NCBI RefSeq assembly: GCF_048418805.1
Contig: NC_132782.1
Span: 145,000,269 to 145,064,268 of the forward strand
Direction: 5' to 3'
Length of the DNA stretch: 64,000 nucleotides
From: Vulpes vulpes
Lineage: Eukaryota > Chordata > Mammalia > Carnivora > Canidae
Shown: in pieces, positions 12,240-21,732 of the stretch
How the letters are laid out: each line of letters opens with the position of its first letter
How positions within the stretch are numbered: position 1 is the first letter of the stretch
Program-made: the position numbers and the translations under genes
The notes under the pieces: generated by a model
What the model was told of the DNA's origin: nothing
The model's database searches: none
Seen by the model: the letters and a program-made list of their open reading frames with translations, nothing else

Positions 12240-13850
12240 TGGGAATTCCAGAAATAAAAAGTATTCTATCTTAAGGTAAAATTAATGCATATAACACAAA
12301 ACCTGGACAGGGTTGTGCACAAAATTAATAAACTTGAAGACAATTGAAAAGATCCCAATGGAACACAGAGAGATAAAAAAACGGGTAGGGGGCAAGAATA
12401 GAACAAAAGAGAAATAGTATAACATAGTTATGTAATGGATACATCAGAAAGAGAGGAAAGAATTAGAAAGAGACAATATTTGAAGAGATGGTGGCAAAAA
12501 AATAACCCTCCAAACTGAAGAAAAACATTAATTCACAAGTTCAGAATACTCAGCAAATTATAAGCAGAATTAACATTTAAAAAAAATCATTAAGGCACAT
12601 GATAGAAAAATGCATTTTTCAAGAGATAAATATAATAAATCTTAAAAGCAACCAGAGAGGGAAAAAAGGACACAATCTTCAAGGAACATCAATTAGGAAA
12701 TTGGTGATTTCTCCATAGAAATGATGTAAGCCAGAAGACAATGAAATAATACCTTAAAAATGCTGAAAATGACTGTCAACTTAGCACTCTATACCGTGAA
12801 AATGTACCTCAAAAATAAAGGGGAGATAAAAACATTTTCAGAAAAACAAAAATTAAGACAATTGTCAATAAGATTGCACTAGAAGGAATATCAAAGGAAG
12901 CTCCTTATGCAAAAGGAGTATGATCATAGAGGAAAATACGGAAATGGAGAAAGAAAAATTAGTAGCAATGCAAAAATAAATATAACTGAATTTAGATGGT
13001 ACAAAAGTTCTATTGTTATTATTGAAAAGGTAAAAAAAATCATCATTTGTATTAGGCTGTAATAAGTCAGAGATGAATACTTCGATCTTTTAATCATTAA
13101 GCATTTGCTTAAAAATGTAAAACTGATAAAATAGAAAAAAATTGAATGGCAAAAATCCAAGAGAAGGCCAAAAACCAAAGGGCATAAAAAAGCAAAAACA
13201 AATGAGCTAAATAGTAAACTCATAATAAAATGATGGATATAAGCCAAATGTACAATGAACTACATTAACTATAAATGGACAAAATAGTCCAAGTAAAAGA
13301 TTAATATTTGCAGACTCTGTGGGGCACCTCGGTGGCTTAGTTGCCTGCCTTTGGCTCAGGTCATGATCCCAGGGTTCTGAGCTCAGACCCCAAGTTGGGG
13401 GGGGTCCCTGCTCAGTGGGGAGCCTGCTTCTCCCTCTCTCTCTGCAGCTCCCTTTGCTTGTACTCTCTTTCTCTGTGTCAAATAAGTAAATATGATTTTT
13501 ATAAAAAAGTTATATGTGGCAAGTTATATGTGGCATACAACAGTAATGAGGTACCATGTACCATGTAAATATTAACCAAAGAAAACTGGTATATCTATAC
13601 TAATATCAGACAAAATAACCTTAAGGAAAAAGGATTACTAGAGATAATCAAGGTCATATCATAATAAGTGGCTAGTCTACTATGAAGACATAAATCTGAA
13701 TGCATCCAATATGAAAAAAATAGATTTCTGCTGTAAGCCATACACATGAAAATCAGTGACTTTTTTCCCAGAGGAAACTCAACTAGCCACAAATGAGAAG
13801 TAGTAATGAAGGCTGGAAGTAGTAGACTATGTGTCATTGGTCAGGTAATT
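12240..13850 (+). mobile_element. L1M 5' portion, sense, interrupted by a SINE
   Basis: Several strings fit the 5' half of old mammalian L1 (L1M) elements in order: 'aaagcaaccagagagg' near 12645, 'gccagaagacaatgaaataa' near 12731, 'tcaacttagcactctatacc' near 12777, 'aaaggggagataaaaacatt' near 12817 and 'taatatcagacaaaataacc' near 13601. Frames are riddled with stops, so it is dead. A SINE at 13321-13508 splits it and another ends it at 13851. Confidence 0.75.
13321..13508 (+). mobile_element. Older CAN SINE, sense
   Basis: The head 'ggggcacctcggtggcttag', 'tcaggtcatgatcccagggt', a CT-rich stretch, 'tgtcaaataagtaaatatg' and an A-rich tail identify a carnivore SINE. Its middle has 'cccaagttgggggggg' and 'gctcagtggggagcc', and its tail reads 'tcaaataa' rather than 'catgaataaa'. 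This suggests an older caniform or pan-carnivore subfamily rather than SINEC_Cf proper. It sits inside L1M sequence. Confidence 0.88.
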
Positions 13851-13866
13851 TTTTTAAAAAGAGTAT

Positions 13867-13901
<35 letters not shown>

Positions 13902-14056
13902 TTCATGAGAGACACAGAGAGAGAGAGGTAGAGACACAGGCAGAGGGAGAAGCAGGCTCCCTGTGGGGACCCTGATACGGGACTCGATCCCAGGACCCCG
14001 GGATCACGACCTGAGCCAAAGGCAGATGCTAAAACACTGAGCCACAGGGTGCCCCT
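13851..14056 (-). mobile_element. CAN SINE with long (TTTA)n tail, antisense
   Basis: The inverted SINE shows a tail of about ten 'ttta' units, the B-box-like 'gatcccaggaccccgggatc' and the head ending '..cacagggtgcccct' at 14056. The flanks 'ggtcaggtaatttttt' and 'ggttaggtattttttatc' are near-identical, giving a duplication of about 16 bases. The head lost a few bases ('gccacagggt' where 'gccacccagggt' is usual). Confidence 0.95.
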
Positions 14057-14074
14057 GGTTAGGTATTTTTTATC

Positions 14075-14109
14075 AGTGTGTGTGTGTGTGTGTGTATGTG
14101 AGTGTGTGT
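14075..14109. repeat. (TG)n microsatellite, imperfect
   Basis: A TG run from 14075 is broken by 'tatgtgag' near 14095-14102 and closes with 'tgtgtgtc'. It is short and probably of low variability. Confidence 0.85.
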
Positions 14110-14429
14110 CTCTTATGCCAATCTGCTGCTCTTGGAGCAGCCAATTTCAATATCTCCTTTTAGGATTAAGCAATAAGTACAGCTTTATAAAGTGGGAATT
14201 CTGAGAAGTACCTCTAGTAGCTTACAGTCTTCTGTGCCAAGATGAGGGGCTATGAACTATCTTTAATGAGAAGCCCATCTAGTTCTGGGTCTCTCTTCTC
14301 TTGTCCGGTCCCTGGAACTAAGGTTCCCGTTATGAGAGCCTGTATTTGCTGGTAGGTCAATAGGAATTCTCATTTGTGCTAAGTAAATAAGATGTCACTA
14401 TCAATACCTTTCAATCAAGATCCTCAGAT
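14110..14429. other. Unassigned DNA
   Basis: I see nothing recognisable in this 320-base interval between a microsatellite and renewed L1M-like text. Its GC content is a little higher than the neighbours. Confidence 0.4.
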
Positions 14430-15981
14430 ACAAATATGAGCAAACATGCATGAAACACTAAACATTTGAGGGAAACTGCAGCATGGAAAGAGTCATCGAC
14501 TCAACAAACAAAAGTAATCACTAAGGAAACAAGTAAACAGAAGAAACACCAAAAGAAAGTATATATATGTATATATACACACGTTTTTAAAAAATCTCAT
14601 AAATATTTAAAAAATATGTTATCTCTGATAAAAGCCACTGGCTTCTATGAAAAATAAATGAGCAGAATTCTTGGAAATTAAAAACAGAATTACCATAAAT
14701 TTAATAAATCGGAATAGTTGAAAATCGAATAATGAACTCAAAGATCAAAATGAGGGTTTCTCTTACAAAACAGCACACATGACAAAGAGTTGAAGGGTAT
14801 AGGAAAAGAGAGGACTCGTTAGTTTATACAGAACAATAAAATGTTCAAGGATCTCAAAGAAATCTTTGAAATTGAACCATAATTAATTGGGATCTGTCTC
14901 AGCAGATATCAAATTAAAAAAGAAAAGATAAAAGGACTTAGAAAAAAACAAGGATAAAGACGAATTTTATGACATAAACATTTTAAACTTCTATATCGGA
15001 AGGGCTGTGATGGGCAAAATTAAGAGATACCTAGGAGGAGATACCTATAAGATGTATAATATACAATTGTTTACTATTCATTTTACACAGAATTCTTTCT
15101 AAAAAATTATACAGATGAATAAGCCAATAGACGTCTGAACAAAAGACCATTCACAAGAAAAGAAATACATGGGGCTAAGAAACGTATGCAAAATTCAACA
15201 GTCTCACCAGTATGAGAATAAAAATTAAACTGAGAAGATGGTATATTTTGCCCATTTGATTGCGAATGTGAAAAAGATTGCTAGTAGTTTTGAAAATGTG
15301 GTGAAAAGAGCAACCTCAGATGCTATGCAGGCACAGCCCTTGTGGAAGCAATCTCTCCATGTGTAGCTACCAAAATATAAAATGCACATACTCCCTGACC
15401 TAGCAACCTCATTTCTAGGAATCTCTCCTAAACAAACACTTGCATTTACACAAAAGTCACATATATTCAGTGATAGAAAAAAAGAAAAAAAAAAAGATTT
15501 TGAAAACTGCCAGTTATTGAAACCCAACTCAGTTTAAGCAACAAAATAAAAAAGGAAAGACCATAAATCCATCAAAGCAAATATTAAGAGAAAGAAGAAA
15601 GTGCACATATACACATGCATGTATACACAGATTTATATGTGGACGTATGTGTGTATGTCTATATATGGATATTTCCAAAACCTATTGTTAGATACCACTT
15701 AAAAAACAACTCAAGTGGCAGACAGCATGATTCTGTCTAAGAAGCAGCAGCAGCAGAAAGAACAGACACCAGGAAAGTCAGGGCGTGTGCACATTATGTA
15801 CGTGCATAGGTAAAGGGCTGGGCTCTTACCTGAGGTTGCCCATGGGAAGCAGTGTGGGTTTGGAGGAGAGGTGAAGGCGATCCTTCACATTTTAAAATTC
15901 TATTTTCCATATTATGAAACTCTACCCCCACAAAAATCATAATATTCAACTGTGAGGTTTCCATGTAAAAACAATCATTTA
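14430..15981 (+). mobile_element. L1M fragment(s), sense
   Basis: The early part (14640-14960) is A-rich and resembles L1 5'/ORF1 text. The later part is clearer: 'gaatgtgaaaaagattgcta', 'ctccctgacctagcaacctc', 'atttctaggaatctctccta' and 'aacaaacacttgcatttaca' follow the L1M 3' region. The copy may continue past the SINE at 15982 to about 16200. Whether one or two insertions are present is not resolved. No intact frame remains. Confidence 0.6.
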
Positions 15982-16176
15982 TTTTTTTATTATTTTTAAA
16001 AGATTTTATTTATTCATTCATGAGACACACACACAGAGAGAAAGAGAGGCAGAGACACAGGCAGAGGGAGAAGCAGGCTCCACGCAGGGAGCCTGACATG
16101 GGACTCGATCCTGGGGCTCCAGGATCAGGCTCTGGGCTGAAGGCGGCGCTAAACCGCTGAGCCACCCAGGCTGCCC
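15982..16176 (-). mobile_element. SINEC_Cf, antisense, perfect 16-bp duplication
   Basis: This is a full-length inverted SINEC_Cf: tail with 'aaagattttatttattcatt', CT-rich body, 'aggcggcgctaaaccgctga' and the head 'gccacccaggctgccc'. The 16-base 'taaaaacaatcattta' occurs intact at 15966-15981 and again at 16177-16192. The 'gcgct' element next to the head is typical of the youngest dog subfamily. Antisense copies present a T-rich tract plus AG and can act as splice acceptors if transcribed. Confidence 0.97.
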
Positions 16177-16249
16177 TAAAAACAATCATTTAAAGAAAAA
16201 GAAATGATGTTACATTAGCCCAGAGGAAAGAAGACACTAGCACCAGGAG

Positions 16250-16395
16250 ATCACTCCAAATTTGGAGCCTAAGACATGGTCCCTGCCCTTTAGAAGGTTA
16301 AGGGAGATAAACAGTTCTCAGATGGCCATGACACACACAGTACGTAGGTCTGTAGAAGTACAAACAAATTGGAGGAGTCAGGAGAGAGCTATTAC
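16250..16395 (-). repeat. L2 fragment, antisense
   Basis: 'agacatggtccctgcccttt' followed by 'agggagataaacagttctca' is the typical inverted L2 3' sequence. Both ends are decayed. It may belong with the larger L2 piece that begins at about 16655; 260 bases of unassigned sequence lie between them. Confidence 0.65.
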
Positions 16396-16654
16396 TTCGA
16401 ATATATTATCTAATAATTCATTTTGTTCCACCACTTAATGTGGAGAGGAAAATTCAACTCAATTGAAATCATTTATTCATATCCCTAAACTGAACGGCGT
16501 ATTGATTTTGATATTCATTTTCACTACATTCAAGAGGCCTTCCATGTGGAGCCCTTTCCATTTTTAAGTGTCCTCGAATCACCCACGGTTGTACCGCCAC
16601 TCTCTGAATGTCAAAAAGGCGCAGCCACACAAAGGGGAGACGGCTTCCTGTTCA

Positions 16655-17305
16655 GTTTAGTGGAATTTAACAAACATTGGCCAAAGGGCATTTATGTGCC
16701 AACTACTGGCCAAGGGCCGAAGAGAGGGAGGTGAGAATCCCATGTCCTTGCTGTAAAGATCCTGCGAATCTATCAGGGAGAGTAGAGGCATAAGCGCCAG
16801 AGCTGTGTTCAGGGCACATGGGAGAGGAGAGCAGGGGTGCTGTACACAGGTGGGGGTGGAGAGGACTGGCAAAGAAGTCCTGAGGAGGAGTAGGCATTTA
16901 AGGTGGGACTTGAACAACAGCAGGATTTACGTGGGGGAAGGCTGGATGGTAGAGGAGGGTAGGTTGATGATGTGAAACAGCACAATGGCCTGTTTGAGTG
17001 GATGGAACCCACTCTTCCTGGATGTCAATGGTAAGAGGGAATAGGGAAGGAGAGGATGGAGGTGAGGGCAGAGAGGTGGACTGAGGTTACATTCTAGAGG
17101 GCTTTGAATGGAGAAGTGGAGAATTTGTTTCATTCTGGGCAGGATTTGAAGGGTTTTAAGTTGCTGGGTTAGATTTCTTTTATAAATGGCTCATCTGGGT
17201 GGGATAAGAGAAGAGGGCAAAGACACCAGTTAGGAGAAAGACCCTATGTCCTGATCTAGAGTGGTAGCAACAGGTGGTAGGGTGAGTGGCTACGTGTTTG
17301 AGATT
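16655..17305 (-). repeat. L2 LINE 3' portion, antisense
   Basis: The usual inverted-L2 landmarks occur in order: 'catttatgtgccaactactg', 'aggcatttaaggtgggactt', 'gagggctttgaatgg', 'tttgaagggttttaagttgc', 'ttataaatggctcatctggg', 'caccagttaggagaaagacc' and 'gagtggtagcaacaggtgg'. It is about 650 bases long and old. Clusters of small antisense open frames here (16657-17133) are shadows of this GA-rich repeat. Confidence 0.8.
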
Positions 17306-17329
17306 CTCCATCTGGGAAGCCAACTCAGC

Positions 17330-17428
17330 AGACTTGAGGATTAAATGAGTTCATACATATGAAGGGTTTAGACCAGTGAATGATGTGTAGTCAACTCCAC
17401 ACAACTGTTGGGTATTATTATTGTTGGA
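17330..17428 (+). repeat. MIR 3' end, sense
   Basis: 'ggattaaatgagttcataca', 'gaagggtttagaccagtgaa' and the closing 'ggtattattattgtt' match the MIR 3' third. The 5' part is missing or not recognisable. Confidence 0.6.
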
Positions 17429-18028
17429 TCCACCAGGTTCTCCGTACTCCTTCACACTTTCTGCTCCCCCTTCTTGGACCATCCTTTCCTCAGCAGCCCT
17501 CTCTCTGGTGCCGTGGCTCACTCCGCTGTTCCCATCGTGACGTACTCTGAGGTCATATGCGCTCTCCCTGGCGGCAGGCTGCTAGACTGCAGGGTTGGGC
17601 CTCATTTGTGTTATCTTCGCTAGCACCCAGCAAACTACCTTGCACTGGGTCCTCAAGGTGCTTTTGGTGAAGAGTAGGAACCAAAACCCACAATACCTTA
17701 CACAGATTATTTTTAGCTCAAAATCATACCTCCAAGTTGAAAATAAATAAAGTTCAATATGAACACCCTTTCGAAAGTCCCTGTCCAGAGTTCCTAGTGC
17801 GCTGTGGGTTAAATCATGTCCTACATATTTAGGCTGTGATTCTTACCCCAACATGGGAAAATCGACGCCATCCAAGCCTGTGATTTCATCAGCAGCGGAT
17901 GCTCTATCATGCCTGCCTGCCATGTTGTAACTGTGCTCTGGAGAGTCAGGCTTAGCGCTCACAAAAGAAATACACTCTCCACCATCTCCAGACTGATATT
18001 CAAAAGGTTGAGAAAATCCCTTCTTCCT
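17429..18028. other. Unique DNA, nothing recognised
   Basis: The interval is moderately GC-rich at 17450-17640 and carries an open frame of 71 codons (17408-17623) without a recognisable domain. No repeat was identified. Confidence 0.4.
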
Positions 18029-18331
18029 TGTAATAGGTAGAACAATATCCTTAAAGATGTCTCCGTCCTAAGCTCTGAAACCTGTGAATGTTACCTTACA
18101 TGGCAAAAGGGACTTTGCAATTGTAATTAAATTAAGCATCCTGAGATGAAGAGATTATCCTGGATTATTCAATCCCAATGCAATTACAAGGATATTTATA
18201 AAAGAAAAAAAGGGAAACAAGAGAGTTAGGAGTTGACTTGTAACACCACAACTGCGAGAAAATAAATCTGTGTTGTTTTAAGCCACTAAGTCTGTGGTAA
18301 TTTGTTACATCAGCAATGGGAAACTAATACA
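18029..18331 (+). mobile_element. MaLR LTR (MLT1-like), internally deleted
   Basis: The 5' part ('gaatgttaccttacatggca', 'aaaagggactttgcaattgt', 'attatcctggattattcaat') and the 3' end ('gaaaataaatctgtgttgtt', 'ttaagccactaagtctgtgg', 'gaaactaatac') match MLT1-type solo LTRs of the ERVL-MaLR group. The usual middle between the 'tttataaaag' region and the polyadenylation region is largely missing, so it is shorter than typical copies. It is an ancient non-coding endogenous retrovirus-like relic. Confidence 0.85.
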
Positions 18332-18680
18332 TTCCCTTAACTCAACTCTCATCGGTACAAACAATTTTCAGTTTATTTGTTCCCTTTGATGTAGTTTCAA
18401 CATCTCAAGAGCTGCTCGTACATTTTAGTGTCAGAGTAAGCATGGATCCTCATTTTTTAATGATTCTAACCAAGATATTACTATAGTATCATCCCAAACA
18501 ATCCCAATATTGTAAATTTCCATCTATTCTTAATATAAAAGTCAACTTAACCCAAGCCAGTTCTCTGAATTCCTATAATATTTTTGGAACTATTCTTTGA
18601 GTGTATACTGGATGTTCCCCGTCTCTTTTCTTCATCTATCATTTTGTGTTTATTCTTTTGCCTTGTTTTTTTTTCCTTTT
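18332..18680. other. Unique DNA
   Basis: This AT-rich interval between the LTR and a SINE ends in a T-rich stretch (18667-18680) that served as the SINE target. Nothing else is recognised. Confidence 0.4.
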
Positions 18681-18863
18681 TATAAGATTTTATTTATTTA
18701 TTCATGAGAGAAGCATGAGAGAAGCAGAGACACAGGCGGAGGGAGAAGCAGGCTCCTTGTGGGGAGCCCGACGCGGGACTTGATCCCAGGACCCCGGGAT
18801 TGCGACTTGAGCCTAAGGCAGATGCTCAACCACTGAGCCACCCAGGCGTTCCCCCCCCCCCCC
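18681..18863 (-). mobile_element. CAN SINE, antisense, with C13 run at its head
   Basis: The inverted SINE runs from the tail 'aagattttatttatttattc' through 'gatcccaggaccccgggatt' to the head 'gagccacccaggcgtt'. A run of 13 C (18851-18863) follows directly, so the element's first Gs have expanded. Near-matching T-rich flanks ('ttttttttcctttt' before and after) suggest the duplication. A small internal repeat 'atgagagaagc' occurs twice near 18704-18725. Confidence 0.92.
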
Positions 18864-19679
18864 AACCCTTTTTTTTTCCTTTGGCTGCACTCAGTGATGA
18901 AAGATACTTTCTTAGGCTACCAGGATTCAAAAAATTTCATGCTGTATCAACAACTGAAGAAGAACTCTGTTGGTCTTCCCAGAATAAATAATAACATTCC
19001 CATTCCCTAATGAGCTTTAAAATGACAAGCTGTTCAATTCTTAGACTCTTAAATTAGAAGGAACTCAGACCTAGAGAATTCTATCCTACTTGGTAAAGTA
19101 TTTATTCTTAACATACATTGTCTTCACTAAGCTGATGCTCCATGCTCCCCATCTAGCGTATCCTGCCAATTTCGGAACATTTTTATAGGGCCGAAAGACT
19201 TTCTTACTGGTTCTTCAATGAGATGTCTCAGACACCATTTGAAAATTTTAAACTTTTTATTAATGTAGAAAAAGGATACCGTATTCCAAAATCTATAAAA
19301 TGTTAGAGCATAAAATGGGGAGAACAAAAGGACACCAGGGGATATCGATTGCTACCTGGTGTTGACTTAGAAATCTGGGGTCCAGCTCAGTCCCTGGTTG
19401 GTGGCCCTTCTCCCTCTCCTGGATTCCTCTCCTGGATTCCTTTCTCAGCTGCACATGCTCTCATGGCAGGCTTCTGGATGTCATGTTTCAGCAATGCTAG
19501 GGCCCAAGTCACAAACTTCAAACGTGATGCAGCCTCCCTAAGTCTCTCTGCAGAGAGTCGGGCGGGGGGGGGGGGGTTTATTCACAGACGTTAGTGTTGA
19601 AACCATTCTGCTATCACATCTCCTTGTACTGAGCCAAATCTCCTCAAGTCAAGTTTTTTAGTCAAGATGAAGACACGAA
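18864..19679. other. Unique DNA with G13 run and a 13-bp tandem repeat
   Basis: A 13-base unit 'ctctcctggattc' is present twice in tandem at 19414-19439. A run of 13 G lies at 19564-19576. No repeat family or exon is identified. An open frame of 81 codons (19349-19594) crosses both of these simple sequences and is not credible as a gene. Confidence 0.5.
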
Positions 19680-20473
19680 GGGCGTTAATAAGCACACGTG
19701 AAGACGCTCATCATTAGCCATGAGGAAAACCCAAATCAAAACCACAATGAGACACCACTTCACACCCACTGGGATGGCTATACAGAAAATGACAGATAAT
19801 AGCAAGTAGTAGGAAGGATGTGGAGAAATCGGAAACTTCCCATATTGTTGGCTAGAAAATAAAAAATGATGCAGCTGCTTTGATAAGTGGTCCTAATGCT
19901 TCCTCAGAAGTTTATACATCGAGCTCCTATAGGACTCTGGAATTCCACTCTTAGCTATGTACCCAAAGGAAATGAAAACTCAGGTCGACACAAACATTTA
20001 TGTATGAATGTTCACAGCAGCATTATTCATAAGAGCCAAAAAGTAGAAATGACTCACTCAAATATTTATTGGCTGATGAGTAAAATCCACATATTCAGCC
20101 ATAAAGAGGAACGAAGCGCTAATACTTGCTATAACATGAGTGAACCTTGAAAACGTGATGCTGAGTACAAGAAGCTGGTCACAGAGAACCACAGATCGTA
20201 TGATTCAGATTACTTGGAATATGCAAAATAAGTAAATCCATAGAGACAGAAAGTGCATTCATGGTTTCCCAGGACTAGTGGTTAGGGGACTGAAGGGTGG
20301 CAGCTAAGGGGTGTGGGGCTTCATCTTGGGGTGATGAAGATGTGCTAAAATTAATTATGGTGATGACTGTACACCTCTGAATACACTAAAGCCAGTGAAC
20401 TGTACACTTTAAGTGAGCAAATTTTATGGCATGTGAATTACATCTTAATAAAGCTGTTTAAAAACAAAAGGAA
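19680..20473 (+). mobile_element. L1M 3' end, sense
   Basis: The sequence follows the 3' end of an old L1. It has 'atcaaaaccacaatgagaca', 'ccacttcacacccactggga', 'tgtacccaaaggaaatgaaa', 'ttcacagcagcattattcat', 'cagccataaagagg', 'tagagacagaaagtgcattc' and 'tgaactgtacactttaagtg'. It ends near 'aataaagctgttt'. No intact ORF2 frame remains. A SINE follows at once at 20474, using the A-rich L1 end as target. Confidence 0.9.
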
Positions 20474-20649
20474 GGGGCACCTGGGTGGCTCAGTGGTTGA
20501 GCATCTGTGTTTGACTCAGGGCGTGATTCCGGGGTCCTGGGATCGAGTTCTGCATCAGGCTTTCCTAAAGGAGTCTATCTCTGCCCCCCTCCCTCTGTGT
20601 CTCTTGTGAATCAATAAATAAAATCTTTAAAAATAAATAAAAACAAAAA
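20474..20649 (+). mobile_element. CAN SINE (SINEC_Cf type), sense
   Basis: The head 'ggggcacctgggtggctcag' is intact, followed by 'gttgagcatctgtgtttgac', 'cggggtcctgggatcgagtt', a CT-rich body and the tail 'caataaataaaatctttaaa'. 'aaaaacaaaagga' before and 'aaaaacaaaaaga' after represent the duplication within the L1 tail. Confidence 0.94.
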
Positions 20650-21513
20650 GAATTGGGATGAATGAGAATTTCCCCCCCACGTCCTTTCCCGAGCGGTGTC
20701 ACAGGTGGCATAACCCACGTTCCCTCCTCCAGCCACCTCTCCCTCCGGCCCCACCTCCTCTTTACTTAGAACTGACAGGATCAAAACCAGCAGCTGTCCC
20801 TGAGAGACATGGGCCTGGACTGCCCAGAATTTTAGGCTTTGTTTTGTTTGTCAAATAATGAACAGCAAAGGCATTTGCTTAATCCTGCTCGCGTCTTCCC
20901 GAAAAATCCCTGCCAGGATCCAACAGCGTGTCATTTTTCATTATTTCCAAAGGAACATTCACCTAAAATATTTATTTCTGTTCTCTTCCATGCGTGCTCC
21001 AAGGCTCTGCTCCGCTACATCAACATTCATATATATTTACTTCCCCAGACTTGTAGTCATTTCTCCAGGACCTGTCCTCCCCAGAGAGATGACAGCTAAT
21101 TGCCTTTATGACACAATCCGACTGCTGTCCCCTAATCCAAACCTCCTTAGCCAAACTGTCTGCAGCCTCCTCTCTCTACTACCTAAGCCACCTGCCATGG
21201 ACCTAAAATCCCCACTACCAGTCTCTCTTTCGGAAAAGGCACTGAGGTCCTCCCTGAATGATAAATGTTCCTTGGAAGGAAAAGCGCTGTGACTATAGTC
21301 CCCTGTGTGTCTCCCAATGGAGAGTCAAACACAGTAGTTGCTCAATAATGTTTCTAGAGCATGAGTTGAGAAGGTCTGGGGCATGTGACACGACCCAGGG
21401 AGGGTTTTGCATGTTGGTAACACGGGGCCAAGGAGAGCCTCTGGGCAATGAAAATCTGTTTACTGTGCCACTGAAAGAAAGAAAGGGACCATTAATGGAA
21501 AGATGAGGTTTTA
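20650..21513. other. Unique DNA with overlapping open frames
   Basis: Two overlapping frames, 20658-20858 and 20858-21292 (144 codons), lie here. The 144-codon product is rich in Leu, Ser and Pro and lacks any domain I know. There is no supporting splice or polyadenylation structure. A weak L2 or MIR 3' motif occurs near 21325 ('cagtagttgctcaataatg'). I regard the interval as non-coding. Confidence 0.4.
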
Positions 21514-21716
21514 TTTTTTATTTATTTATTTTTAAAGATTTTTATTTATTTATTCATGAGAGACACACACACAGAGAGAGAGAGAAGCAGAGGCACAGGC
21601 AGAGGGAGAAGCAGGCTCCATGCAGGGAGTCCAACATGGGACTCGATCCCGGGACTCCAGGATCACGCCCTGGGCCGAAGGCAGGCGCTAAACCCCTGAG
21701 CCACCTAGGGATCCCC
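21514..21716 (-). mobile_element. SINEC_Cf, antisense, perfect 16-bp duplication
   Basis: This is a full-length inverted SINEC_Cf with tail, 'gacacacacacagagagaga', 'ggcaggcgctaaacccctga' and the canonical head whose plus-strand end reads 'ccacctagggatcccc'. The duplication 'gaaagatgaggtttta' is perfect at 21498-21513 and 21717-21732. Head identity and intact duplication mark a young insertion. Confidence 0.97.
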
Positions 21717-21732
21717 GAAAGATGAGGTTTTA

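Noticed and set aside
20858..21292. 144-codon plus-strand open frame
   Set aside because: Product is low in informative content (Leu/Ser/Pro-rich), overlaps another frame, and is not recognisable; nothing supports transcription.
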